A DNA stretch of 63,153 nucleotides from Solirubrobacteraceae bacterium. Lineage in GTDB: Bacteria; Actinomycetota; Thermoleophilia; Solirubrobacterales; Solirubrobacteraceae. Under the pieces are notes generated by a model. The model ran no database searches. It was not told the origin of the DNA and was given only the letters and a program-made list of their open reading frames with translations. The position numbers and the translations under genes were made by a program. This document shows, piece by piece, positions 31,405 to 39,443 of the stretch. The stretch lies in NCBI GenBank assembly GCA_025934395.1, contig JAICYC010000012.1:1-63153 (forward strand), written 5' to 3'. How positions within the stretch are numbered: position 1 is the stretch's first letter; the number at the start of each line of letters is the position of its first letter.

Positions 31405-33212
31405 GCGTGCCGTTCGTCATAGGAGCCGAACCCGCACCCCCGCCGGGGGTGGGGGCGAGCCCCCCACCGGGGGCCTCACCGGGCGCGCGGCCCTTCCACA
31501 GCGCGCTCGAAGAACACTGGGCCCGGACCGCCACTGCGGAAGGCCGAGAAGGAAAAGACCACACGGTCGGCCAGCACGCGCGCCGCCGCGCCTCCGGCGC
31601 GCAGGCGAGCCCGCAGGCGCCCGGCGAAGCGCCCGCCACGCCGCCCGCGCCCGCTGCTGCTGCCGCCGCCGCCGCCGCAGCCGCAGCCCAGCCCACCCAG
31701 CACGCCGACACCAATGGGGATGCTGCGGATCCCGGGGTCGCCTCGGGCACCGACGCGGGCGCTGGACGCCCCGGGCCGCGCGCCTCCGACGCGAGCACCG
31801 CTAGTCCTGAGCCGGTCGCCTCCGACGCGAGCGCGCCCGCGCCCCAGCCGGCCACGCACGCCACCGCTCCGCAGGGCGCCTCGGTCCAAGCCGCGGGGCC
31901 TGACGCGGGCGAGCCCGCCTCCGCCGCCGCAGAGGCGTCGCTGCTCGCCCCGCGGGGCTCCGCGCGCGCCGGCGCGTCGATCGCCGGGCAGCTCGCCTCC
32001 GCGCGCTCCTCGGCAACGGCCACGGCAACGGCCTCGGCCGGCGGCGGGACGTCCGCGACCGCCGGCACCCCGGCCACCGGCGATGCCTCCACCGCCGGCG
32101 GCGCGCCGGCCGCGCCGCCGAGGGCCGGCGCACCGGGCACTCCGGAGCCGCAAGACGCACGCACCCCCGACACGCCGACCCCTGCGGCGGGCGCCCCCTC
32201 TGTTCGCGCGAGCGGCATCCCTGCCTCTGCGCAGCCCGCCTCCGACCCGGCCTCCGCGCAGCCTTCCGGGCCGGCCGCCGGCACGCCGTCCGCCCCCGCA
32301 GCCGCAGCCGCAGAAGCGGGCGAGCCCGCCGTCGCATCGCCCGCGTCCTCGCCCCCGGCACAGCAGGCCGCCGGACCAGGCGCTCCCCCCGCACCGCCGC
32401 AAGATGGCGCTCGCCACACGAGCAGCGCGGTCAGCGCGGGCAGCCCGGGCACAGCGGGCTCCGCGCCGGGAGCCGAACCCACCCCCGAAGAGGTGCGGGG
32501 CGAACGGGGCGCGATCAGCGGGCAGAACTCCGACGCCCACGCAGGTGCCTCGCTGCGCCCGCCGGCAGCCGCGCCGACCGCGTCGCGCACCGCTCAGGGC
32601 GGCGAAGGACGGCAGGGCTCCGCCGCTGCCCACACCGCGGCCACGAACATCGCGACCGCCGGGGGCGCGTCGATCCACGCCGAGATCGAGCCCGGGAACG
32701 GCGGCGACGTCGCGGCGACCGTCCAGGCCTCGCAGCCCCAGCCGGGCGGCGACGGCCCGCTGCTCGGCGCGAACGTGGGGCTGGCGGAGATCATCGAGCG
32801 CGTCAACGCGACCGTGCAGCTCGCAGCGCGTCAGGGTCTCTCGCAGGCGCGGATCGCGCTCGAACCCGAAGAGCTCGGCCAGGTCCGCATCCACCTCACG
32901 CAGACGCGCGACGGCCTGATCGCACGCGTCGCGGCGGACAGCCCCGAGGCCGCGCGCGCGCTGCTCTCGGGTCGCGGCGAGCTCGCACACTCGCTGCGCT
33001 CCCTTGGCAGCTCGCTGCTGAGCCTCGACATCAGCTCGTCGGGCGAACAGGGCGTCCACGGCCAGGCTCGCGGCAGCGCTGCGGGCACTCCCGAGAACAG
33101 CGGCTCCCGCCGCGCGCCCCAGGACGGGGCGACCGACACAGACCACACGCAGCCCCAGGAGGGTGCTCGGCCGGACTCGCCCAAGGGCGCGCTGGTCGAC
33201 GTCCTCGCCTGA
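31401..33212 (+). CDS. fliK: Flagellar hook-length control protein FliK
   Basis: 603-residue molecular ruler. Residues about 30-440 are an extremely Ala/Pro/Gly/Ser-rich unstructured stretch. The C-terminal hook-length domain is near residues 455-550 and contains LAEIIERVNATVQLAARQGL, SQARIALEPEELGQVRIHLT and ELAHSLRSLGSSLLSLDIS. The position between the hydrolase and flgD agrees with FliK. Low-complexity sequence makes the central part prone to length variation. The start overlaps the previous stop (ATGA). Confidence 0.9.
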   Translation: MSVPFVIGAEPAPPPGVGASPPPGASPGARPFHSALEEHWARTATAEGREGKDHTVGQHARRRASGAQASPQAPGEAPATPPAPAAAAAAAAAAAAQPTQHADTNGDAADPGVASGTDAGAGRPGPRASDASTASPEPVASDASAPAPQPATHATAPQGASVQAAGPDAGEPASAAAEASLLAPRGSARAGASIAGQLASARSSATATATASAGGGTSATAGTPATGDASTAGGAPAAPPRAGAPGTPEPQDARTPDTPTPAAGAPSVRASGIPASAQPASDPASAQPSGPAAGTPSAPAAAAAEAGEPAVASPASSPPAQQAAGPGAPPAPPQDGARHTSSAVSAGSPGTAGSAPGAEPTPEEVRGERGAISGQNSDAHAGASLRPPAAAPTASRTAQGGEGRQGSAAAHTAATNIATAGGASIHAEIEPGNGGDVAATVQASQPQPGGDGPLLGANVGLAEIIERVNATVQLAARQGLSQARIALEPEELGQVRIHLTQTRDGLIARVAADSPEAARALLSGRGELAHSLRSLGSSLLSLDISSSGEQGVHGQARGSAAGTPENSGSRRAPQDGATDTDHTQPQEGARPDSPKGALVDVLA

Positions 33213-33234
33213 GCGAGCGAGAAAGGACAAGCCG

Positions 33235-33630
33235 ATGACAACCACGCCAGCAACCGCGGTCCCCGGGTCCTCTCCGGCTGCATCCGCCAGCCAGGGGAGC
33301 ACGAACCCCAACGGGATCCTCGGTCAGAACGACTTCCTGAAACTGATGATCGCCCAGCTCCAGGCGCAGAACCCGCTCGAACCGGGGAACACGAACGAAT
33401 TCCTCAACGAGCTCGCGCAGATCACGCAGGTCGAGCAGATCACGAACCTCGCCACCTCGAACCAGCTCTCGAGCGCGGTGAACCTGATCGGGCACAACGT
33501 CACCTACACCCTCAATGGTGAAGTCAAATCGGGAGCCGTGCAGAGCGCGCAGTCGAGCGCCTCGGGCGTGACCGTGACGGTCGCGGGCGAATCCGGGATC
33601 AACCTCCAGGCGATAACCGCGGTCGAATGA
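33235..33630 (+). CDS. flgD: Hook-assembly scaffold FlgD (short form)
   Basis: 131-residue FlgD. The N-terminal capping region is clear (LGQNDFLKLMIAQLQAQNPL, EPGNTNEFLNELAQITQVEQ and NQLSSAVNLIGHNVTYT). The chain then ends after one small beta segment, so most of the Tudor/Ig-like C-terminal domain of the about 230-residue enterobacterial protein is missing, as in some Gram-positive FlgD proteins. A ribosome-binding site (GAAAGGA) precedes the ATG. The stop overlaps the next gene by four bases. Confidence 0.9.
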   Translation: MTTTPATAVPGSSPAASASQGSTNPNGILGQNDFLKLMIAQLQAQNPLEPGNTNEFLNELAQITQVEQITNLATSNQLSSAVNLIGHNVTYTLNGEVKSGAVQSAQSSASGVTVTVAGESGINLQAITAVE

Positions 33631-34022
33631 GCCAGCTGACGAACCCCGCATTGATCCCGCCCGGCGCCCTCGGGGGCCCGGCGCAGGCGCCGCCCGCGAC
33701 GCCGGCTCCCCGCACGCCCGAGGCGGGCGGCGGCGAGTCGTTCGCGTCGCAGCTCGACCAGGCCGGCAAGGCGCTGCAGTTCTCGAAGCACGCCCTGGCG
33801 CGCGTGCAGCGTCGCGGGATAGAGGTCGACGCGAGCACGCTGCAGCGGCTCTCTGCGGGCGTGCAGCGCGCGGCCGGCAAGGGCTCGCGCGACTCGCTTG
33901 TACTTGTTGACGGCACCGCTTTCGTGGTGTCCGTCCGCAACAACACCGTGATCACCGCGGTGGACTCCGAGCACATGAAGGACAACGTGTTCACCAACAT
34001 CGACAGCGCCGTGATCGCATGA
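33627..34022 (+). CDS. TIGR02530-like flagellar operon protein
   Basis: 131-residue protein of the small family found between flgD and flgE in many Gram-positive flagellar operons. The conserved core is SFASQLDQAGKALQFSKHAL, ARVQRRGIEVDASTLQRLSA and the end VLVDGTAFVVSVRNNTVITA with NVFTNIDSAVI. The first about 40 residues are Pro/Ala-rich. The biochemical role is not known. Its position and conservation point to hook assembly. Confidence 0.82.
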   Translation: MSQLTNPALIPPGALGGPAQAPPATPAPRTPEAGGGESFASQLDQAGKALQFSKHALARVQRRGIEVDASTLQRLSAGVQRAAGKGSRDSLVLVDGTAFVVSVRNNTVITAVDSEHMKDNVFTNIDSAVIA

Positions 34023-34024
34023 GC

Positions 34025-34054
34025 GGTCCGGCAACCAACAACAAGGGCCGGACC
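34025..34054 (+). promoter_or_regulatory. Hairpin in front of flgE
   Basis: Inverted repeat GGTCCGGC / GCCGGACC with a 14-base A-rich loop, between the TIGR02530-like gene and flgE. A GAAAGGA ribosome-binding site follows. It may adjust flgE expression within the operon or act as an RNA processing site. Confidence 0.4.
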
Positions 34055-34089
34055 TCATCGAGGAGGCCACGAAAGGACGGGCAGTCACG

Positions 34090-34986
34090 ATGATGGCTGG
34101 TATGTACGCCGCGATCAGCGGCCTCGACGTCAACCAGGCGATGCTCAACGACACCGCCAACAACCTCGCGAACGTCAACACGATCGGCTTCAAGGCCTCG
34201 AGCATGACGTTCGCGGACTCGCTCACCCAGATCACACGCGGTGCGTCCGCGCCGACGAAGAACACCGGCGGCTCGAACCCCGTGCAGGTGGGCCTGGGCG
34301 TGCAGGTGAACGCCACCCGCAACGAAATGTCCGAGGGTGCGTTCCAGACGAGCAACAACCCGCTCGACATCGCGATCGAGGGCCCGGGCTTCCTGCGGGT
34401 CGGCGAAGGCGAACCCGCCGCCAAAGGCCCGTTCACGAGCGGACTGCCCAAACAGGTGCAGTTCTCGCGTGCGGGCGACCTCAACACGAACACCAACGGG
34501 TTCCTGACGACCGCCTCCGGCGCATACGTGATCGGCCGCGTCGCGGTCGCCACGGTGAGCGAATCCGGGACCAGCTACGCCCCGGGCAAAGAAGACGAGT
34601 TCATCAACATCCCGCCCGGGTCCACCAACATCGTGATCGGGCAGGACGGGTCGGTCTCCTACACCGACAACAACCCCGAATCGGCGACGTTCCAGGAACG
34701 CGTCACCGCGGGCTACATCACGCTCGCGACGTTCTCCAACGAAGCCGGACTCGAACGTGTGGGCGGCTCGCTGTGGGCCTCGACCCCGAACTCCGGCAAC
34801 GAACTCGTGGGCACCCCGGCGACGACCGGGTTCGGCTCCACGATCGGCGGCGTGCTCGAGCAGTCCAACGTGGACATGGCCACCGAGATGACCAACATGA
34901 TCACCGCCGAGCGCGGCTACCAGGCCAACTCGCGCGTGATCACGACCGCCGACGAGATGCTCGAATCGCTGGTGTCGATGCACTAG
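34090..34986 (+). CDS. flgE: Flagellar hook protein FlgE (short)
   Basis: 298-residue hook protein. The N-terminal GMYAAISGLDVNQAMLNDTA and NNLANVNTIGFKASSMTFAD match the hook family. The middle has NNPLDIAIEGPGFLRVGEGE and FSRAGDLNTNTNGFLTTASG, and the C-terminus GGVLEQSNVDMATEMTNMIT with AERGYQANSRVITTADEML. It is about 100 residues shorter than enterobacterial FlgE, so the outer domain is reduced. FlgG and FlgF are encoded elsewhere in the cluster, and the position after flgD and fliK supports FlgE. Confidence 0.9.
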   Translation: MMAGMYAAISGLDVNQAMLNDTANNLANVNTIGFKASSMTFADSLTQITRGASAPTKNTGGSNPVQVGLGVQVNATRNEMSEGAFQTSNNPLDIAIEGPGFLRVGEGEPAAKGPFTSGLPKQVQFSRAGDLNTNTNGFLTTASGAYVIGRVAVATVSESGTSYAPGKEDEFINIPPGSTNIVIGQDGSVSYTDNNPESATFQERVTAGYITLATFSNEAGLERVGGSLWASTPNSGNELVGTPATTGFGSTIGGVLEQSNVDMATEMTNMITAERGYQANSRVITTADEMLESLVSMH

Positions 34987-35048
34987 CGCCGAAGCCAGAG
35001 CTCGACAGAAGGGAGCAGTCATAGAGGTACGACTCCGAGGAGCCCGGG

Positions 35049-35075
35049 GAGGGGCGGCGCGTGGCGCCGTCCCTC
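35049..35075 (+). terminator. Hairpin terminator after flgE
   Basis: GAGGGGCGGCGC / GCGCCGTCCCTC, 12-bp stem with one G-T pair and a GTG loop, 63 bases after flgE and before the flbD promoter. No T-run follows. Confidence 0.5.
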
Positions 35076-35083
35076 GCCGTGGC

Positions 35084-35089
35084 TAAGCT
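35084..35089 (+). promoter_or_regulatory. Candidate -10 element, flbD
   Basis: TAAGCT 21 nt upstream of the ATG at 35111, after the flgE terminator hairpin. It is not a sigma-28 match, so flbD may use the main sigma factor. A GGAGAGGCAGGGG ribosome-binding region follows. Confidence 0.4.
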
Positions 35090-35110
35090 GGAACGCAGGA
35101 GAGGCAGGGG

Positions 35111-35395
35111 ATGATCACGCTCAACCGGCTCGGTCACAACGACGAGCCCTTCAAACTGAATCCCGACATGATCGTGACGGTGGAGTCCACGCCTGACACC
35201 GTCCTGACCCTCGCCACCGGCGCGAAGGTCGTCGTCGCCGAGACACCCGACGACGTCGCGCAGGCGGTTCACGAGTACCGCGCGGACGTGCTCAGCGACG
35301 CGTTCCGCCGGCGCCGTCCCGAGCGTCGCCCGGCCGGCCCGCACGGCGGACGCGACGCGCCGCACCTCGCGGCCGTCGACGACGAGCCGAGCTGA
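35111..35395 (+). CDS. flbD: FlbD family flagellar protein
   Basis: 94-residue small protein of the FlbD/SwrD family. The conserved half is ITLNRLGHNDEPFKLNPDMI, VTVESTPDTVLTLATGAKVV and VAETPDDVAQAVHEYRADVL. In Bacillus the homologue raises motor torque for swarming, and the gene lies between hook and motor genes as here. The C-terminal 30 residues are Arg-rich and unconserved. It has its own short transcript bounded by two hairpins. Confidence 0.88.
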   Translation: MITLNRLGHNDEPFKLNPDMIVTVESTPDTVLTLATGAKVVVAETPDDVAQAVHEYRADVLSDAFRRRRPERRPAGPHGGRDAPHLAAVDDEPS

Positions 35396-35398
35396 CCA

Positions 35399-35429
35399 GG
35401 CACGCGCCGGCGCGCGCAGGGCGCGTGCC
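35399..35429 (+). terminator. Hairpin terminator after flbD
   Basis: Perfect 10-bp inverted repeat GGCACGCGCC / GGCGCGTGCC with an 11-base loop, starting four bases after the flbD stop codon. Confidence 0.55.
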
Positions 35430-35498
35430 GCGGTGAGCACCGGAAAGCGCACGTATTGGTAGGGGTTGGCGGGTTTGCGCACCCGCGATTCCCGGCCT

Positions 35499-35526
35499 TC
35501 AAGAGATCTCTCCGAAACGCCGATGA
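35499..35526 (+). promoter_or_regulatory. Sigma-28 promoter, motA-motB-fliL-fliN-fliM
   Basis: TCAAGAGA (35499-35506), 12-nt spacer, GCCGATGA (35519-35526), nine bases before the motA ATG. The spacer is one base longer than at the other sites. Confidence 0.65.
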
Positions 35527-35535
35527 ACGGTTCTG

Positions 35536-36342
35536 ATGAAGGCTGCAACGGCCATCGGAATAGGGGTGGCCTTCGGGTCCCTACTCATGAGCTCGATGAT
35601 GGACGGGACGAGTCCCGCCGGGTTCATCAACATCCCCGCGCTGATGATCATCATCGGCGGGACGGGCGGTGTGACGCTCGCGAGCGTCGGCATGACCTCG
35701 ATGAAGCGGGTCCCGAGCCTCTACAAGCTCGTGTTCTCGGCGGAACCGCCCGACATGCGCGGCCGGCTCGACCAGATGGTCTCCCTCGCCGACAAAGCCC
35801 GCCGCGAGGGCCTGCTGGCCCTCGACGCGCTGCTCCCCGAGATCGAGGACAACTTCACCCGCCAGGCGCTGCAGCTCGTCGTCGACGGCACCGACCCCGA
35901 GATGGTGCACGCGATCCTCGAGGCGGAGGTCGACGGGATGGCGGCGCGCCACGAGGCCTCCGCGGCGCCGTTCGAGAAGGCGGGCGGGTTCGCCCCCACG
36001 ATGGGGATCATCGGGACGGTGCTGGGGCTCGTGCACGTGCTCCAGAACCTCGCCGCTCCGGCGACCCTCGGCCCTTCGATCTCGGCTGCGTTCATCGCCA
36101 CGCTGATGGGCGTGGGCGCTGCGAACGTGGTGTTCCTCCCGATCGCCAACCGCCTCAAGGCGATCTCCGGCGAAGAGGTCGAGCTGAGGATGATGACCGT
36201 CGAGGGGATCCTCTCGATCCAGGCCGGCGACAACCCGCGCCTGGTCTCCGAAAAGCTGATGTCCTACCTGCCGCCCGCAGAGCGCGGCGAGGAGAGCGAG
36301 AGCTCGGCGCCGTCGCTGGACGCCGAGGCGCAGGCGGCTTGA
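35536..36342 (+). CDS. motA: Flagellar stator protein MotA
   Basis: 268-residue stator subunit. Hydrophobic segments occur near residues 5-20, 30-50, 150-172 and 180-205, giving the four helices of the family. FEKAGGFAPTMGIIGTVLGL followed by VHVLQNL contains the conserved region of helix 3. The cytoplasmic loop carries MVSLADKARREGLLALDALL. The C-terminus is an acidic tail. Its transcript from the sigma-28 site should start at or next to the ATG. motB follows after one base. Confidence 0.94.
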   Translation: MKAATAIGIGVAFGSLLMSSMMDGTSPAGFINIPALMIIIGGTGGVTLASVGMTSMKRVPSLYKLVFSAEPPDMRGRLDQMVSLADKARREGLLALDALLPEIEDNFTRQALQLVVDGTDPEMVHAILEAEVDGMAARHEASAAPFEKAGGFAPTMGIIGTVLGLVHVLQNLAAPATLGPSISAAFIATLMGVGAANVVFLPIANRLKAISGEEVELRMMTVEGILSIQAGDNPRLVSEKLMSYLPPAERGEESESSAPSLDAEAQAA

Positions 36343-36343
36343 G

Positions 36344-37243
36344 ATGGCGCGCGGGCGCGGCCGCCGCAGGAGGCATGGCGGGAGCGAGGGCGAGGAGAGC
36401 AACGAGCGCTGGCTGCTGACCTACGCCGACATGATCACGCTGCTGATGGCGCTGTTCATGGTGCTGTTCTCGATCTCCTCCGTGAACATCTCCAAGTACC
36501 AGGTGCTCCAGCACTCGCTGAAGGCGGCGTTCTCGGGGAACGTGCTCCCCGGCGGCAAATCGATCGCCCAGCAGGGCGCCACCAACAACGCCAGCCACGC
36601 GCCCTCGACCGCCGACGCCACGGCGATCGTGCCCACCACCGCGCTCGGCAGCAGGACGGAAGCCACGAGCGGGCTGCGCACGAACTCCACCACGACGGTC
36701 AAGGCGCTCGCCCAGACGCAGGCGCAGGCCAACGCGCAGGCCGAGGCGAGCGAGTTCGCGCACATCAAGAAGCAGATCGACTCCTACGCCGCCTCGCACG
36801 GCTTCAGCAAGAGCGTCTCGACCTCGATCGAACGCCGCGGCCTGGTGATCCGCGTGCTCACCGACGACCTGCTGTTCGCCTCCGGCAAGGCGACGCTGAG
36901 CGATCGCGCCACCGGCCTGCTCGGGACGCTCGGCAGCATCCTCAACATCGACCAGAGGCACGCGATCGACGTGGAAGGCAACACCGACAACGTGCCGATC
37001 CACAGCAGCGTCTTCCCGAGCAACTGGGAGCTCTCCACCGCACGCGCGAGCACCGTGGTGCGGTTCCTGATCACCCACGGCGTGGCGGCCCACAGGCTGA
37101 CCGCCACCGGCAACGCAGACCAGCGACCGCTCTCGAGCGACGCGTCCCCTGGCGGCAGGGCGCGCAACCGCAGGGTGGAAATCGTCCTTCGCCGCCTCTA
37201 CGGCGGAGAAGGCGAATCACCTGCAGGAAGCGAACAACACTAA
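36344..37243 (+). CDS. motB: Flagellar stator protein MotB
   Basis: 299-residue stator subunit. A basic N-terminus is followed by one membrane helix with the ion-binding Asp in ERWLLTYADMITLLMALFMV. A long linker leads to the OmpA-like peptidoglycan-binding domain: SIERRGLVIRVLTDDLLFAS, IDVEGNTDNVPIHSSVFPSN and WELSTARASTVVRFLI. The TYADMITLL context resembles proton-driven Bacillus MotB. The residues are suggestive, not decisive. Confidence 0.94.
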   Translation: MARGRGRRRRHGGSEGEESNERWLLTYADMITLLMALFMVLFSISSVNISKYQVLQHSLKAAFSGNVLPGGKSIAQQGATNNASHAPSTADATAIVPTTALGSRTEATSGLRTNSTTTVKALAQTQAQANAQAEASEFAHIKKQIDSYAASHGFSKSVSTSIERRGLVIRVLTDDLLFASGKATLSDRATGLLGTLGSILNIDQRHAIDVEGNTDNVPIHSSVFPSNWELSTARASTVVRFLITHGVAAHRLTATGNADQRPLSSDASPGGRARNRRVEIVLRRLYGGEGESPAGSEQH

Positions 37244-37261
37244 GTCAAGGACGACAAAACA

Positions 37262-37693
37262 ATGCTGAAGAACAAGAAGATCCTCGCGGTGGTGCCGCTG
37301 CTGGCATTCGCCGCGTACACCATGACCAAGCCCAAGCCGGTGAACAAGGACAGGATCAAGGGAACCGTCTACGTGATGCCGCAGACCTTCCTGCTGAACC
37401 TCGCCGACGGTCGCTACGCCAAGCTGAGCGTCGCGCTCGAGCTCGCGCCCGGGCAGAGCGACGGAGCCTCGGCCGAGGGCGGCTCGTCCTCCTCCGGCGA
37501 AGGCGCCGGCACCCTGCCCGAGGAAGCTCTGGTCCGCGAAATCGTGACCAACGCGGTCACGAACATGAACGGCGAATCGCTCGTCAGCACGGGCGGCAGG
37601 CGCTCGGTCAAGGCCCAGATCCTCAAGCAGATCAAGGATCAGACCGACGTAAAGGTGGACGCGGTGCTGTTCCCCGACCTGACCGTGCAATAG
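37262..37693 (+). CDS. fliL: Flagellar basal-body-associated protein FliL
   Basis: 143-residue single-pass membrane protein that surrounds and stabilises the stator. The membrane helix is near residues 7-20 (ILAVVPLLAFAAYTM). The periplasmic-side domain starts with GTVYVMPQTFLLNLADGRYA and KLSVALELAP and ends VKAQILKQIKDQTDVKVDAV. A Gly/Ser/Glu-rich insert of about 25 residues splits the domain. It follows motB by 18 bases. Confidence 0.86.
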   Translation: MLKNKKILAVVPLLAFAAYTMTKPKPVNKDRIKGTVYVMPQTFLLNLADGRYAKLSVALELAPGQSDGASAEGGSSSSGEGAGTLPEEALVREIVTNAVTNMNGESLVSTGGRRSVKAQILKQIKDQTDVKVDAVLFPDLTVQ

Positions 37694-37702
37694 GAGAGCG
37701 CG

Positions 37703-38107
37703 ATGAGCGAGACGATCGAGTACGAGCAGTTCGAGACCCCCGCCGGCGGCGCCGGGGCGCACGGCGACGCCGACCTGCGGCGCCTGAGCGAGATCCCGAT
37801 GGAGCTGAGCGTCGAGATCGGACGCACCCAGACGACCGTAGGCGACACGCTCGACCTGCGGGTGGGCTCGCTGATCGAGCTCGACCGCGAGGCGGGCGCG
37901 CCCGCCGACCTGCTCGTCAACGGCACGGCGATCGCGCGCGGCGAGGTGGTCGTGGTCGACATGAGCTACGGCCTGCGCATCACGGAGATCCTCGACACGC
38001 AGGATGCCTCGGAGCACGCGATCAGCGACGGCGGCAGCCAGGACGGCACCGCGGCCCCCGATGCCGAGCCCGCGGGCGTGGAAGCCCCGGCCGGCACTGA
38101 GGGCTGA
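37703..38107 (+). CDS. fliN: Flagellar motor switch protein FliN
   Basis: 134-residue C-ring protein with one SpoA domain near residues 28-98: LSEIPMELSVEIGRTQTTVG, DTLDLRVGSLIELDREAGAP and ADLLVNGTAIARGEVVVVDM followed by SYGLRITEI. The last about 35 residues are an acidic, unconserved tail. It lies directly upstream of an unusual FliM with two more SpoA domains. Confidence 0.9.
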   Translation: MSETIEYEQFETPAGGAGAHGDADLRRLSEIPMELSVEIGRTQTTVGDTLDLRVGSLIELDREAGAPADLLVNGTAIARGEVVVVDMSYGLRITEILDTQDASEHAISDGGSQDGTAAPDAEPAGVEAPAGTEG

Positions 38108-38113
38108 GCGGCC

Positions 38114-39364
38114 GTGGCCGCAGCGCCGAGCGATCAGCAGGACGGGCCGGCGGTGACCCCGGCGGCGGGCGAGGAACGCGCGGTCCGGGCCCTCGACTTC
38201 TCGCAGCCCACGAAGTTCACGCCTGAGGTGCGAAGGCGGATCGTCGGCGCGCTGACCACGTTCTGCGAACAGGCCAAAGGCGGGCTCGAAGCGGAGCTGC
38301 GCTGCGAGGTGGAGCTCGAGGTGGGCGCCGAGGGCCAGCACACGTGGGCGGGCGCCAAGGCCCTGCTGCCCGCCGCGTCGCTCGCCGTGGCGGTGCACGC
38401 CGGCGCGCCGGACCGCCAGCTGCTGCTGAGCGTGGAGCTGCCGATGGTCTTCCAGGCGCTCGAGTGCATGCTCGGCGGCGAGGCGACGCTCACCCCCCAC
38501 GAGCGGCATCTGGGCGAGGTCGACTGGGTGCTCGCACGCGACCTCCTCGACAAGCTCGTGGCCGACCTGTCCCCCTGCTGGATGGAGCTCGGCGGCAGCG
38601 AGCTCGAGCGCGGCGACCTCGATCTCGAGGGTGACGCCGGCGTGCTCGTGGCGGGCTCGCACCCGGCGCTCTCGATCACGATCACCTCCCAGCTCGGCGG
38701 CTCGCCGTCGACGCTCACGTTGCTGATCCCCTGGGCGTGCGTGGAGCCGCTCGTGGAGCGCATGCATGGCGTGGGGGAGGCGATCGGGGCGGGCAGCGGC
38801 GAGGCCGCGCACGAGCTCGGACGCGGCGTGGCCGGCGCGCAGGTGCTGATGCGCGCGGAGGTGGGCTCCGTGCAGATGCCGATCGAGCGGATGCTCGCGA
38901 TCGCGCCCGGCACGGTCGTCGAGCTCGGCGGCCGCGCCGAGGACGGCGTGCGGCTGATCGCCGAGGAGGTCTCGATCGCGCGCGGCAAGCCCGGCTGCAG
39001 CGGCACGCGCCGCGCCGTCAAGCTGCTCGACACCGACGAGGCTCCCGTCCGCTGCGAGATCTACGCGCGGCTGGGGCGGGGCGATCTCGAACGTGCGCGC
39101 GCGCACGTGGAGGGCGATACCGACGTGCACGCGGCCGACGCGCCGATCCTGCGCAACATCTTCGTACGCGTGTGGGCCGAGCTGGGCCGCACGCACATCG
39201 CGCTCGGCGAGACGCTCGACCTCGCCCAGGGCAGCGTCGTGGAGCTCGACCAGGCCGCCGATTCGCCGGTCGAGCTGTTCGCGAACGGCCTCTGCTTCGC
39301 CAACGGGAGCCTCGTGGTGACGCCCGGCGGCGCCTGGGGCATCGAGGTCGAGGCGCTCTCCTAG
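38114..39364 (+). CDS. fliM: FliM with tandem SpoA domains (FliM-FliN fusion)
   Basis: 416-residue C-ring protein. It starts at GTG with a disordered segment and then ALDFSQPTKFTPEVRRRIVG, the usual start of the FliM middle domain. The CheC-like middle domain runs to about residue 225 (LSVELPMVFQALECMLGGEA and EVDWVLARDLLDKLVADLSP). A first SpoA domain is near 240-300 (QVLMRAEVGSVQMPIERMLA). A second is near 340-415 (RVWAELGRTHIALGETLDLA followed by QGSVVELDQAADSPVELFAN). Ordinary FliM has only one. The N-terminal LSQDEIDALL-like peptide that binds phosphorylated CheY is not recognisable. Confidence 0.85.
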   Translation: MAAAPSDQQDGPAVTPAAGEERAVRALDFSQPTKFTPEVRRRIVGALTTFCEQAKGGLEAELRCEVELEVGAEGQHTWAGAKALLPAASLAVAVHAGAPDRQLLLSVELPMVFQALECMLGGEATLTPHERHLGEVDWVLARDLLDKLVADLSPCWMELGGSELERGDLDLEGDAGVLVAGSHPALSITITSQLGGSPSTLTLLIPWACVEPLVERMHGVGEAIGAGSGEAAHELGRGVAGAQVLMRAEVGSVQMPIERMLAIAPGTVVELGGRAEDGVRLIAEEVSIARGKPGCSGTRRAVKLLDTDEAPVRCEIYARLGRGDLERARAHVEGDTDVHAADAPILRNIFVRVWAELGRTHIALGETLDLAQGSVVELDQAADSPVELFANGLCFANGSLVVTPGGAWGIEVEALS

Positions 39365-39384
39365 CGCGGGCGCCCCGCCACGCC

Positions 39385-39411
39385 TCAAGAGATCGGCTCT
39401 CGGGCCGATAA
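39385..39411 (+). promoter_or_regulatory. Sigma-28 promoter, fliO export unit
   Basis: TCAAGAGA (39385-39392), 11-nt spacer, GCCGATAA (39404-39411). The -10 element is a perfect match. The leader to the ATG at 39444 is about 26-28 nt. Confidence 0.78.
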
Positions 39412-39417
39412 CCCGGT

Positions 39418-39436
39418 CGACTCTCCCTCGGAGTCG
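39418..39436 (+). promoter_or_regulatory. Hairpin in the fliO leader
   Basis: CGACTC / GAGTCG with a seven-base TCCCTCG loop, ending seven bases before the ATG. No ribosome-binding site precedes the ATG. The loop lacks ANGGA, so this is not a CsrA site by the usual rule. Confidence 0.4.
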
Positions 39437-39443
39437 TCCCTCG

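Noticed and set aside
39418-39436. fliO leader hairpin as a CsrA site
   Set aside because: The loop is TCCCTCG and contains no ANGGA. GGA occurs only across the stem.
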